Source: Kriegella aquimaris
Lineage (GTDB): Bacteria; Bacteroidota; Bacteroidia; Flavobacteriales; Flavobacteriaceae
DNA: 64,000 nucleotides
Assembly: GCF_900103215.1 (NCBI RefSeq)
Contig: NZ_FNGV01000005.1
Location: 186,001 to 250,000, forward strand
Direction of reading: 5' to 3'
Shown: positions 36,835 to 46,174 of the stretch, in pieces
How the letters are laid out: each line of letters opens with the position of its first letter
Numbering within the stretch: the stretch's first letter is position 1
Notes under the pieces: model-generated
Told to the model about the DNA's origin: nothing
What the model saw: only the letters and a program-made list of their open reading frames with translations
Databases searched by the model: none
Position numbers and translations under genes: made by a program

Positions 36835-38785
36835 GTATGTGTAGTATTACTTGTGTGCCTGCCGAAGTATCGTCGTCATGGTAAAGATCTATTATCTCTA
36901 TATCAAACGAATTTTGGTAATCCTTTGAAAAATTTGCCAATCTTTCTTTGGTAATGGCAATTCCTACCGATTTTCTTTTGAGCACCTTACTCTCCTTTAT
37001 TTTTTCAGCGGCTTTACGGCCAACACCATTATCTATAATGCTGATATGCATAAAACCCTTATCATCTTTTGTAATATTTAGGTTTATTTTCTTTTCGTCG
37101 TTTTTAGACGAGAGACCATGCCATAGCGCATTTTCTAAAAAGGGCTGAAGAATCAAAGAAGGAATTTTTACCTGATGTACGTTGATATCATCGGCTACGG
37201 TAATTGTAAAGTTAATTTCGTTCGAAAAGCGAATATTCTCGATATTCATATACAATTCTACCGTTTCCAATTCTTCGGCCAATGGTATCTCCCTTAAAGA
37301 AGATGCTTCTAGTATTTTGCGCACTAATTTTGAAAACTTATTTAGGTAATGTACCGCGTTCTTCTGTTCGTTATTAATGATGTACAATTTGATAGAATTC
37401 AAAGAATTGAACAGAAAATGCGGATTCATCTGGCTACGGAGCATACTTTGCTCTAAGGTCAATAATTTTTTTTCATTTTTAAGCTGATACTGACGGTAGA
37501 GAATATAGAATATACCGGCCAATAGTGCCAAGGCAATACCTGTAATCAACAAAATCGTATCGGTTTTTTGATTGGTTTTTCGAATCTCCTCTTCGTAACC
37601 TTGGCTTTGTTTATTTGTATTATGGCGAAGTAGGATGTCATAAACATAGCGAATGTTCCGATCGCTCGAAATTTCATCATCAAAATGCCTGGCTTTTTTA
37701 TAGTATTCCAAAGCACTCTTATAGTCTTCTTTCTTAATCGCCAGTTCCGATAATAGTTCATTAGCCTGTGAAATGGTACTTGGCAGGTTGTAATTCATGG
37801 CGAGTTGCAGGCCCTCTTGTAGGTTTTTCTCTGCTTCATCATAACGTTTCAATTGCATCAACCCCCAGCCCAAGTTAACATAAGTGCCCGATATTACCTC
37901 TTGGTTTTTTAGCTCTTTCGCTACGGTTAATGCCCTATCGAGGATCTCTAAAGCTTGCTCAGGCCTATCTTGTTTTATAAATATCTTTGCGATACTATTA
38001 TCACAGATAATACGGCCCATTTCAGAATCTATTTCCTCGTTGTAGGCCAAAGAAGTTTTGTATTTTTTAAGTGCCCCATTTAAATCTCCCTGAGCTTCTA
38101 GACATTCACCGATGTTCTGGTTATTGATGGCCATGCCCAACTTACTCCCTAGTTCTTCTTCGATTATCAATGATTCTCGAAATTTTTCCAATGCAAGATC
38201 ATACTGTTCCATTGTTTGGTAAATGTTACCAATGTTGTTCAATGATACAGTAATGCTTTTCTTGATTCCTTTTGACTTGTTTTTGACAGAATCTGCTAAA
38301 TCAAACGCCTTTTGAGTGTAGTCGAGTGCCAATTTTATCGCATCTATTTTACGATATACGACCCCGATCATATTAAGGCTATAAACCTCAAATTCAAGAC
38401 TTTTTGCTTCTTTCGCGACTTCAAGAGCCTTTTCATGTAGAGCTAGCGCTCTATCGAATTGTGAGATATAACGATAGCGTCTCCCCATCTGATTCAGGGC
38501 ATACGTTTGACCATACAAATATTTTTTTTCGCCTGCTACATCGGCAAAATAGAGCATAAGAAGGGTGTCGTTGACTTTTGACCCAATGGCTTGGTCGATT
38601 CCAAAATAGGTTTTGGGTTTGGCCGAAATAAGACTGTCGACTGTTGCTTTAAAACTTGTCGGGACAACCTGTGAAAAAGAGCTCACGTAAAAAAGGCAAA
38701 AAAGGAATAAAACAATAATTCGTCTGCCCCACACAACTGAGGCCAAAGCCTTTTTGAAGTAAATATGTAGGGTAGGTGACAGCAT
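36824..38785 (-). CDS. LytS/YehU-type sensor histidine kinase with TPR sensor
   Basis: 653 residues. A signal peptide or N-terminal helix (IIVLFLFCLFYVSSFSQ) precedes five to seven TPR repeats in the periplasm (about 60-390, for example NIGNIYQTMEQYDLALEKF and YVNLGWGLMQLKRYDEAEKN). One transmembrane helix follows (LLITGIALALLAGIFYILY, about 412-432), then a His_kinase domain (QMNPHFLFNSLNSI) and HATPase (IIDNGVGRKAAE). It pairs with the LytTR regulator immediately downstream (9 bp). The TPR input suggests protein or peptide sensing. Confidence 0.93.
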   Translation of the reverse strand: MLSPTLHIYFKKALASVVWGRRIIVLFLFCLFYVSSFSQVVPTSFKATVDSLISAKPKTYFGIDQAIGSKVNDTLLMLYFADVAGEKKYLYGQTYALNQMGRRYRYISQFDRALALHEKALEVAKEAKSLEFEVYSLNMIGVVYRKIDAIKLALDYTQKAFDLADSVKNKSKGIKKSITVSLNNIGNIYQTMEQYDLALEKFRESLIIEEELGSKLGMAINNQNIGECLEAQGDLNGALKKYKTSLAYNEEIDSEMGRIICDNSIAKIFIKQDRPEQALEILDRALTVAKELKNQEVISGTYVNLGWGLMQLKRYDEAEKNLQEGLQLAMNYNLPSTISQANELLSELAIKKEDYKSALEYYKKARHFDDEISSDRNIRYVYDILLRHNTNKQSQGYEEEIRKTNQKTDTILLITGIALALLAGIFYILYRQYQLKNEKKLLTLEQSMLRSQMNPHFLFNSLNSIKLYIINNEQKNAVHYLNKFSKLVRKILEASSLREIPLAEELETVELYMNIENIRFSNEINFTITVADDINVHQVKIPSLILQPFLENALWHGLSSKNDEKKINLNITKDDKGFMHISIIDNGVGRKAAEKIKESKVLKRKSVGIAITKERLANFSKDYQNSFDIEIIDLYHDDDTSAGTQVILHIPTI

Positions 38786-38794
38786 AGAAATATC

Positions 38795-39529
38795 CTATAA
38801 CATGTCAAGAAAATCCGACTTCTTTTGTCTAGAGACAGGTATTTTATGATTCGACTTTAGCACGACGTAGCCGTCTGTTTTGAGGAATTCCTTTATCTTA
38901 TTTAAATTTATGATATAAGAATTGTGGATACGAAAAAAAGAATCTTGAGGGAGAAGCTCATTAACTTCCTTTAATTTTTTGGTTAAGACAATCTTTTGTC
39001 CATCGGAAAGAAATATAGTACTATAATTCCCATCAGATTCGGCATACAGTATCTCGTCGCTCTCCAAGAACATCAACTTTCCATCAGTGTTGAGTGTTAT
39101 CTTTTTATGCACGGAATTCGAATTAAAATTCAGAAGTATTTTTTCTAATCTTTCCGCCGTGAAATTTTTGGCATTAAACTTTTTAATTTTGACAATGGTG
39201 TCTTTCAAGTCATCGGTATCAATAGGCTTTAATAGATAATCAATGGCCTCGTTCTTAAGGGCCTTAATGGCGTATTGGTTATAGGCAGTGGTTATAACCA
39301 CCGGAAAATTCTTGTTCTTTAATTTTTGTATGAATTGAAAACCATCCATTGTAGGCATTTCAATATCAAGAAATAAACAATCAGGTGTATTACTGTCCAA
39401 ATAGTCCAACGCCTCCATTGGATCGGTAAAAGATGCGTTCACCTTTATTTCATTGCTAAAATTGGTAAGTTCCCAAGATAGGCTTTGTAGGGCTTTTATT
39501 TCGTCATCGACTATTACGGCTTCCAACAT
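38795..39529 (-). CDS. LytTR-family response regulator
   Basis: 244 residues. The receiver domain (1-120) has phosphoacceptor Asp55 in CLFLDIEMPTMDG. The LytTR DNA-binding domain (about 140-244) includes DEILYAESDGNYSTIFLSDG and FFRIHNSYIINLNKIKEF. Such regulators bind pairs of 9-bp direct repeats separated by 12-13 bp. A match lies upstream at 39753-39782. First gene of the leftward pair with the LytS-type kinase. Confidence 0.95.
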   Translation of the reverse strand: MLEAVIVDDEIKALQSLSWELTNFSNEIKVNASFTDPMEALDYLDSNTPDCLFLDIEMPTMDGFQFIQKLKNKNFPVVITTAYNQYAIKALKNEAIDYLLKPIDTDDLKDTIVKIKKFNAKNFTAERLEKILLNFNSNSVHKKITLNTDGKLMFLESDEILYAESDGNYSTIFLSDGQKIVLTKKLKEVNELLPQDSFFRIHNSYIINLNKIKEFLKTDGYVVLKSNHKIPVSRQKKSDFLDML

Positions 39530-39590
39530 ATTATATAAGGTGTAAAAAAATGGTTGTGGTTAATGCGACTTTGAGATTCTGTAAGTTACC

Positions 39591-39598
39591 CAAATATA
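39591..39598 (-). promoter_or_regulatory. Candidate -7 element for the LytTR/LytS operon
   Basis: On the minus strand TATATTTG matches TAnnTTTG, about 60 bp before the regulator ATG. A further 8-bp inverted repeat, GTACCGAT (39629-39636) with ATCGGTAC (39655-39662), lies just upstream on the same strand. Confidence 0.4.
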
Positions 39599-39752
39599 AA
39601 ATTAAGTATGCGATTTCAAAGAAAAGATGTACCGATGGATATAATTTGAGTACAATCGGTACGAATTTAGACTAAATCGGGATTGCCGTTGACCATTTAT
39701 CCTTAGACACAATTAGCAGCACCATCGGTTTGCCCTTATTTATGGGGTGTTT

Positions 39753-39782
39753 ACCGTTTATACAGAATACCTTACCATTTAT
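39753..39782 (+). promoter_or_regulatory. Tandem LytTR-type binding box
   Basis: TTACCGTTTATACA (39751) and TTACCATTTATACA (39772) are identical but for one base and start 21 bp apart. The core ACCGTTTAT (39753-39761) fits the published LytTR consensus [TA][AC][CA]GTTN[AG][TG] at every position. ACCATTTAT (39774-39782) differs once, and the spacer is 12 nt. A third ACCATTTAT is at 39692-39700. The box lies between the LytTR gene and the divergent 68-aa gene, in the direction of the latter. The rest of this 382-bp spacer shows only short inverted repeats. Confidence 0.6.
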
Positions 39783-39911
39783 ACAATATGACTTTCGACG
39801 TGGGTATGCATCATATACTTTAGGGCAAGATTAAAATAGATATACTGTTTTCGGTTTCCCCATATGGGTGAAAATTAGAAAGTACGAGTTATAAAAACTA
39901 ATTCCGAAGTC

Positions 39912-40118
39912 ATGAAAAAATGTGTAGTAATGTTTATACTGTTCATAGCGGCCTTGGTTATTACTATTTATATTGAACCGGAAGCAAATAACAGCAAAGG
40001 TCAAGATTTAGCCGTGCACGAAAAGGTTCACATTAAAGATTTGGTCGAACAAAAAGCAGTATCAACGGATTTTGAACAACAACAAGTTTCATCATATGTA
40101 CATGTCGTCGATAATTAA
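39912..40118 (+). CDS. Small secreted or membrane-anchored peptide (68 aa)
   Basis: 68 residues: a hydrophobic N-terminus (KKCVVMFILFIAALVITIYI) that can act as signal or anchor, then a polar 45-residue tail rich in Glu, Lys, Gln and Val. No family recognised. It is the only gene facing the LytTR box, from which it is 130 bp away, so it is a candidate target of that two-component system. TACTTTAG at 39816 is one base from a -7 box. Confidence 0.5.
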   Translation: MKKCVVMFILFIAALVITIYIEPEANNSKGQDLAVHEKVHIKDLVEQKAVSTDFEQQQVSSYVHVVDN

Positions 40119-40959
40119 TGATTACACTGACACATAGATGTATCGGCTATCAATGTTCGTTTTTTTCGAAATTGTTTCGGTTTTCATAAATAAAGTATTG
40201 AAAATGAAAACTTTGTAAGTTAATTCGTTATCTTTAAAGTAAGTCGTATGTCTGAAAGACATTAAGTATGCTTGATGCTTTTAAATAAAAATGGAAAATC
40301 GCTTTATGATAGTAGCCTAACTTGAGAATTTTGGGCTTGTTTTAAGTATGTTCAACAATTAAAAGGGGTAATAAAATAGTAGATATTGGCGATTTAAATG
40401 CAGTTTTAGTCGTTCAAAAGCGGTATTATTTGAGGCTGAAATAGGTGTTGTATCAATTTAACTCTTGCCTATGCAGAATTGTATTTTTTAGGGAGGAAGG
40501 TTGGATTGTTTTAACCTTGAAGTGAGAACATATTGGAATTTTAATAACATTTTTAAACTAATAATATACAGTGAAATTGTAATGATTTTATGAAACTGCC
40601 AACCCATAGGTACGGCTCTTAGGACACATGTTGAAAAAAGAGCATGTTAGTGTTTATAGACAGCCTATCTGATGAATTGTTGCATCTTGAATGCCTAACC
40701 AACTTGTTGGTTTCGTATTTTGCTTGACAAATAGGTTTCGGGGGAACTACCTAAGTCAGCAGCAAATGCAACATGAATCAATTTTGATACATCGGAGGGG
40801 CCGTACGGTTTGGCGGTATCATAATTAACTTTTATTTGTTTATTTTATAAGCTGGAAATCATATATTCTGGCTTTTTTTATGTCAAAATGTTTCGTTAAC
40901 AGGGCGATTGCGGGTGTACAGTTTAAATTTGGGAAATGAGAAAAATATTTTGAATAGCT
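40119..40959. other. 841-bp spacer upstream of the HTCS gene
   Basis: No supported CDS or RNA gene. It holds a 16-nt palindrome AACCAAC-TT-GTTGGTT (40697-40712), about 250 bp before the HTCS ATG, as a possible operator, and otherwise AT-rich sequence. Unusually long for this gene-dense window. Confidence 0.4.
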
Positions 40960-43900
40960 ATGAAAAAAAAGAAAATCGTAGTTAACTTCTCAAAAATCGT
41001 GGGTCTTGTCTTAATTTTTGTGGGCAATTGCCATCTTTTTTCACAATCACAAATTACTTTTAGACAATTATCAATTAAAGATGGGCTTTCCCAGAATAGT
41101 GCCATATCTGTTTCTCAAGATAGTATAGGGTATTTGTGGATTGCTACACAAGACGGTCTCAATCGGTACGACGGCAGGTCATTTACTACATTCCCCTATA
41201 CCTTTGTAGATATTACCAAACCCGATTACAGTAATCTCGGCAAAGTATATACTGATAGACAGGGCGGGGTTTGGATAATTCCCATGGATCGCACACTCAG
41301 AAAATTCGAACCAACAGCGGAAATATTCGAATCACTACCAGGAATCAATGATGCCAGCACGCTCATTCAAGGTGATAAATTGAATTATTGGGTTGGCACT
41401 TATAATAACGGATTATTTCGTGTGAAACCGGATTTAAAGGGGGGTTCTGAATATAAGGTGGAGCAGGTATTGTCGTCAGACCAACTCAACACAACCATTT
41501 TCAATATTGTCCAACATACCGATGGAAAACTCTTGCTCACCACCGAGAAGAAAATCATCTTGTTTGACCCAGCTACCTTCAAATCGGAATATATAGAACC
41601 AACTACCCTATATGGGGAGCCAATCGACGTAAATTTTAGCGATATCGTTTTGGACAAGATGGGTAGGGAGTGGATTGGTACATATGGTGACGGACTGTAT
41701 TTTGGGGAAATTGGGGGTAATGGTCTTCGGCGTATTTCGGACCTTGATTTTACCGATCCACTACCTCAAAATCTCAATATTATCGATTTATATATAGATT
41801 CAAGAGATCGGTTGTGGGTCGCTACCTACGGTCGAGGACTATATATGATAAACTTTGAGCAAGAAAAAATACAACATTTTAGCTCCGAAAAACACAATCC
41901 GCAGGCCTTGCATTATGACGATATCCTCTGTATATATGAAGATTATTCCGGTACATTATGGTATGGAACCGATGGTGCCGGGCTGAGCTATTATGATGAG
42001 TACCTTGAGAAATTCAATTCGTTTACCAATTATCAGACCCCAGAGCGTATTAGCATTGATGTGGTACGAGCCATTACTTTGGATAAAGATGATAATGTAT
42101 GGGTCGGCACATCAGGAAAGGGGTTGACCCAATATCAACCGGAAACCAACAGCTGGCAAACATTTATCGCTGAGGCGGGTGACACCAATACCATTTCCTC
42201 CAATAGGATTATGGCCTTGCAAACCGATACCGATGGTAATCTTTTAATCGGTACTCAGGGTGGCGGACTTAACATTTTGGACAATGACGGCCAATTCACG
42301 CAATTTTCACCAACAAGTAATCCTAGCCTGTCGGCAAATACCATCTGGACTATTTATAAAGATCGTAAGAATAGATATTGGTTGGGTACCCGGGAGCAAG
42401 GCCTAGTGCAATTCAATAAGGAAAAGGGGGAAATTCTTTCGTACAAATATGATTCTGGGCTCTCTAGTAATAACATTAGGGCGATTACAGAAGACGATAG
42501 CGGCAATCTGTGGATGGCTACCGATGCTGATGGAATTGTTCATTTGGATCTTCAAACAGGCAAATTCATGCATTACGTTAATGACCCAAAGAAAAACTCG
42601 TTGTCGAACAATAGTCTGAAGACCTTATATTTCGCACCGAACGGTATCTTGTGGATCGGCACAAACGGAAGCGGGTTGGACGCTTTTGACACCAAAAGTC
42701 AAAAATTCTATAATTACAATATACAAGATGGGTTGGCCAACAACGTTATCTACGCCATATTGCCCGATAGTCATGGAAGCCTATGGTTGAGCTCCAATAA
42801 GGGAATCACAAGATTTACTCCTGGCGATAACTGGCAATCACAGCCGCAAATCACAAATTATACCAACTATGACGGGCTCGCCACCGAATTCAATACCGGT
42901 GCCTATTATAAACATAAAAATGGCGCGCTTTATTTCGGAGGGTTAGAGGGGTTCTATTGGTTTAAACCTAATCAAATTAGAGAAAACAATATACTTCCTA
43001 AAACAACTATTACCGGGCTGGATATTTTGAACCAACCTTATCCCCTTCAAAAAAATAGAGAACTGCGGCATGACCAAAACACACTGTCTTTCAGTTTTTC
43101 TAGCATGCAATACTCCCTTCCCGAAAAGAATCAGTATCAGTATAAATTGCAGAACTATGACAACGAGTGGGTTTCTTCGGGAAACACCAATTTTGCAAGA
43201 TACACACAATTGCCTCCAGGAGATTATGAATTTTTGGTAAAAAGTAGCAATTACGATGGGGTTTGGAACGAAAGCCCTGCAAGCTATAGTTTTTCGATAG
43301 CACCTCCCTGGTATCTAAGTTCCTGGGCGAAAATCGTCTATTCGGTGTTATTCATGGCATTGATTTTTGGAGTGTATCGCTATGTAATTTGGAGATGGAA
43401 AGTGAAACTTGACCTTGAGCGAAAGGAAGAAGAAACTCAAAGGCTTAAAAAGCTAAATGATTTTAAATCTAAACTGTATACCGATATTTCACACGAATTT
43501 CGCACACCCTTGACATTAATTTCGGCCCCTGTGGATAAGAAAATGGCAGAAGGAAAATTGTCACATAACGATTTCGTGAGCTTTTCGATGATCAAACGAA
43601 ACACCCAACGATTAATAGCCTTGGTAGACCAACTGCTACATTTGGCCAAACTCGAAAAAGGCGAATTGAAGTTAAGGATAGACAAGGGCAACCTTGGACT
43701 TTTTTTGGGAATGATAACTACTTCCTTTGAGTATAAGGCGCAGGAGAGAAATATCACATATACTATAACCATTGAAAATTTAGACGTTGCTTGGTTCGAT
43801 GAAGATGCTCTGGAGAAAATCGTTACCAATTTACTCTCCAATGCTTTTAAATATGGAAGTCAAGGAGGTGAGTGTCATTTCAAAGCTATACGGTCAGAGG

Positions 43901-44991
43901 ACAACATATTGATTAGCGTGAAGAACACCGTGGAAAAGCATTCAGATATTGATGTTGATAAATTGTTTACACGCTTTTACCAGCAGGATGCTCATGCCGA
44001 TGGAGCGGGAATAGGACTTTCAATGGTGAAAGAACTAGTACATTTGTATCATGGGCAGACATCCGTAGCTATGGAGCGCGAAGATCTTATTCACTTTCAA
44101 ATACGTTTACCTATTGAAAAAGGAGCATTTGGAAAAGAGGAGTTTTGTAAAACAACCTCAGAGATTCCTGATAGGGTTTCGAATACTGCGTTGGTAAGCG
44201 GTGAAAGTTTGCAGGTAGGTCAAAAAGAAGGGGTTCGTCCGATACTTTTGATTGTTGAGGATCAGAAAGAGGTACGTGAATTTCTGAAATCGGTATGGCA
44301 TACAAAATATGAGGTGTACGAGGCGTACAATGGACAGAAGGGTGTCGAAAAAGCTTTGGAAATTGTACCTGACCTTATCATCAGCGATGTGCGTATGCCC
44401 ATTTGTGACGGTATAGAGTTGTGTAATAGACTAAAGACAGATGAACGTACGAGCCATATCCCCATTATTTTGCTTACTGCAGGTATAAGCGAAGAGAATG
44501 AACTAAGAGGCCTGCGCTCGGGTGCAGATGATTTTATAACCAAACCCTTCAAGTTGAGTATACTTGAAACGCGTGTGGCAAATTTTATAGCAACTAGAAA
44601 AAGGCTTCGAAGCCGTTACAGCCAAGAGTTGGTACTTGAGGCAAAAGATATTGCGATTACGCCCACAGATGAGATTTTTTTGAATCGGGTACAGCGAATT
44701 TTGGACGAACATTTGTCGGACGCAAGTTTCAATGCCGCGGCATTTGGCGAACGTATAGGCATGAGCCGTATGCAATTGCACCGTAAATTACAGGCCTACA
44801 CGGGCCTAAGTACTACCGAATTTATTCGTTCACAACGTTTACGGCAGGCTGCTCAAATCTTAAAAACTACTGACATTACCATTAATGAGGTGGCCTATAC
44901 CGTAGGCTTTAATACCCCGTCTTATTTTATCAAATGCTTCAAGGAAACTTATAAAAAAACACCCTCAGAGTATCTTCAATCTCCTAATTGA
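40960..44991 (+). CDS. Hybrid two-component system regulator (HTCS)
   Basis: 1343 residues in one chain. After a signal peptide there are about 14 two-component-regulator-propeller repeats forming two periplasmic beta-propellers (pattern GYLWIATQDGLNRYDG). A Y_Y_Y domain follows at about 715-780, a transmembrane helix at about 787-808, then a HisKA box DISHEFRTPLTLIS (His near 844) and HATPase (NLLSNAFKYG, GAGIGLSMVKELVHLYHG). The receiver has Asp near 1142 (LIISDVRMPICDG), and an AraC-type DNA-binding domain lies at about 1235-1343. The usual DxGxG of the ATPase is replaced by SVKNTVEKHSDID, as I recall for a flavobacterial subgroup. HTCSs normally control an adjacent glycan-use locus, none is here. 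Confidence 0.96.
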   Translation: MKKKKIVVNFSKIVGLVLIFVGNCHLFSQSQITFRQLSIKDGLSQNSAISVSQDSIGYLWIATQDGLNRYDGRSFTTFPYTFVDITKPDYSNLGKVYTDRQGGVWIIPMDRTLRKFEPTAEIFESLPGINDASTLIQGDKLNYWVGTYNNGLFRVKPDLKGGSEYKVEQVLSSDQLNTTIFNIVQHTDGKLLLTTEKKIILFDPATFKSEYIEPTTLYGEPIDVNFSDIVLDKMGREWIGTYGDGLYFGEIGGNGLRRISDLDFTDPLPQNLNIIDLYIDSRDRLWVATYGRGLYMINFEQEKIQHFSSEKHNPQALHYDDILCIYEDYSGTLWYGTDGAGLSYYDEYLEKFNSFTNYQTPERISIDVVRAITLDKDDNVWVGTSGKGLTQYQPETNSWQTFIAEAGDTNTISSNRIMALQTDTDGNLLIGTQGGGLNILDNDGQFTQFSPTSNPSLSANTIWTIYKDRKNRYWLGTREQGLVQFNKEKGEILSYKYDSGLSSNNIRAITEDDSGNLWMATDADGIVHLDLQTGKFMHYVNDPKKNSLSNNSLKTLYFAPNGILWIGTNGSGLDAFDTKSQKFYNYNIQDGLANNVIYAILPDSHGSLWLSSNKGITRFTPGDNWQSQPQITNYTNYDGLATEFNTGAYYKHKNGALYFGGLEGFYWFKPNQIRENNILPKTTITGLDILNQPYPLQKNRELRHDQNTLSFSFSSMQYSLPEKNQYQYKLQNYDNEWVSSGNTNFARYTQLPPGDYEFLVKSSNYDGVWNESPASYSFSIAPPWYLSSWAKIVYSVLFMALIFGVYRYVIWRWKVKLDLERKEEETQRLKKLNDFKSKLYTDISHEFRTPLTLISAPVDKKMAEGKLSHNDFVSFSMIKRNTQRLIALVDQLLHLAKLEKGELKLRIDKGNLGLFLGMITTSFEYKAQERNITYTITIENLDVAWFDEDALEKIVTNLLSNAFKYGSQGGECHFKAIRSEDNILISVKNTVEKHSDIDVDKLFTRFYQQDAHADGAGIGLSMVKELVHLYHGQTSVAMEREDLIHFQIRLPIEKGAFGKEEFCKTTSEIPDRVSNTALVSGESLQVGQKEGVRPILLIVEDQKEVREFLKSVWHTKYEVYEAYNGQKGVEKALEIVPDLIISDVRMPICDGIELCNRLKTDERTSHIPIILLTAGISEENELRGLRSGADDFITKPFKLSILETRVANFIATRKRLRSRYSQELVLEAKDIAITPTDEIFLNRVQRILDEHLSDASFNAAAFGERIGMSRMQLHRKLQAYTGLSTTEFIRSQRLRQAAQILKTTDITINEVAYTVGFNTPSYFIKCFKETYKKTPSEYLQSPN

Positions 44992-45007
44992 CCAACATTA
45001 GTCACTG

Positions 45008-45076
45008 TGTTACATCTATTGCATACATTGTTACATATGTAATATTCGTTGTGTGCTTGCTTCAATAGCTTTGATT
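45008..45076 (+). promoter_or_regulatory. Promoter/operator block shared with 51702-51770
   Basis: Two copies of GTTACAT at 45009 and 45030 (21 bp apart), with CTATTGCAT between. A -7-like TAGCTTTG at 45066-45073 lies exactly 36 bp after the second copy, and TTG at 45049-45051. The block at 51702 has the same elements at the same distances, and 43 of 69 positions match without gaps. It starts 17 bp after the HTCS stop and precedes the lipoprotein gene at 45114. The repeat spacing fits a dimeric AraC- or LytTR-type protein, and the HTCS is the nearest candidate. Confidence 0.65.
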
Positions 45077-45113
45077 CATTGATAAAATAGATGTTTCTGA
45101 ATTTTTAGTTGGT

Positions 45114-45536
45114 ATGAAAGTGAAGTACACATTAATCGGTTTGTGTTTTTTTCATCTATTGGCTTCATGTGAGAATTTGGGCGAAGATATTGAAGAGAGA
45201 ATAGGTGAGAATACAGGGGAAACCTGTTTGTTTCCTGATCATCAGACGATTCCTGCGTATATGCGTGCTCTAAGAGATGAGTATAACGCTCAAATGTTGA
45301 CACCTGATTCAGAGGGTAATATGCAATCTTACGAAAAATGCAAAGCAAATCTTGAGGCTGCCGAATTATACTGGAGCAATTTGGATAATGTAAATCATCT
45401 TTTAGACGATTATTGTCCTGAACGTAATAGTAAACGGAACCAAGAACATAGAAGGGATGTAGAAAAACTTAGAAGTGACCTTCAAAGGCAAATCAATGAA
45501 ACAAATTGCGAATCGGTTTTTGGGGAAGGGGAATAA
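45114..45536 (+). CDS. Small four-cysteine lipoprotein
   Basis: 140 residues. The lipoprotein signal ends in LLASC (Cys19). The mature part is mainly helical and charged, with four cysteines at 38, 76, 101 and 132 that could form two disulfides in the periplasm. The lipoprotein at 52697 has the same layout (39, 71, 91, 116) and similar residues around the last three. No known family. First gene after the shared promoter block. Confidence 0.7.
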   Translation: MKVKYTLIGLCFFHLLASCENLGEDIEERIGENTGETCLFPDHQTIPAYMRALRDEYNAQMLTPDSEGNMQSYEKCKANLEAAELYWSNLDNVNHLLDDYCPERNSKRNQEHRRDVEKLRSDLQRQINETNCESVFGEGE

Positions 45537-45620
45537 ACCATGGTAATCTTGGTTTCGAACCCTGAAAAAATTACTATAAAAATGTGTGACGGTAAAACTT
45601 GAATTATTAAGAACTATTTG

Positions 45621-46043
45621 ATGAACAAGCTTAAATGTTTATTACTTATAATTTGTTTGGGAACCTGTTCAGTAGTACGGGCACAGACCCATAGTACCAA
45701 AGAAACTAAGGTAATATTGGTAGTAAGTGCCAACACTCAGGTAGTAACCCATATGGTTTTGTTCAACTCCTTTGAAAAACTGAAGAGACAAGAGGTTGAG
45801 AATGCTTTTCCTAATAGTAAGTTTTACATAGGTCTCTTAAAGGGAAACTATATTTTAGACGACTACGGGCTTAAACCTGAGAAAGACACCGAGGTGATTA
45901 TCTATTCGAACCGACAAGTTTTTCAGGAAGAGCCATTTTTGGCTGGGGAAGACATTGCATTGGGTGATAAGATTAAGCTTGGGAACAGAACGGCACGCAT
46001 AATTTCAAACAAAAAGGGAGAAATAACGCTAAGAACACACTGA
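45621..46043 (+). CDS. Hypothetical secreted protein
   Basis: 140 residues with a signal peptide (CLGTCSVVRAQ). The mature ~115 residues appear alpha/beta, with segments such as EVENAFPNSKFYIGLLKGNY and EVIIYSNRQVF. No family recognised. The frame extends one codon upstream to TTG, ATG 45621 is used. It lies 84 bp after the lipoprotein gene, probably the same operon. Confidence 0.62.
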   Translation: MNKLKCLLLIICLGTCSVVRAQTHSTKETKVILVVSANTQVVTHMVLFNSFEKLKRQEVENAFPNSKFYIGLLKGNYILDDYGLKPEKDTEVIIYSNRQVFQEEPFLAGEDIALGDKIKLGNRTARIISNKKGEITLRTH

Positions 46044-46069
46044 TAAGAATTTGAGAAAAACTTAAGGAG

Positions 46070-46174
46070 ATGACAAGCAAAAAAATTGAACGAGGGATTA
46101 ACATGGTTTTTTTGGGTATTTTTATTTTGGCCACCTTTCTAATCGTTGCAGCACTTTGGGCAAATTATTTCTAA
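46070..46174 (+). CDS. Possible 34-aa single-pass membrane peptide
   Basis: ATG to TAA gives 34 residues: a basic start (MTSKKIERGIN) and one hydrophobic helix (MVFLGIFILATFLIVAALWA). AAGGAG lies directly in front of the ATG, which is unusual here and supports translation. The frame stays open for another 62 codons after the TAA (to 46363), so this may be the start of a broken or read-through gene. Follows the secreted-protein gene by 26 bp. Confidence 0.4.
   Translation: MTSKKIERGINMVFLGIFILATFLIVAALWANYF

Noticed and set aside
45541-45600. A GGTTTCGAACCC stretch suggestive of a tRNA T-arm
   Set aside because: No acceptor stem, D-arm or anticodon arm can be built around it. No tRNA was found anywhere in the window.
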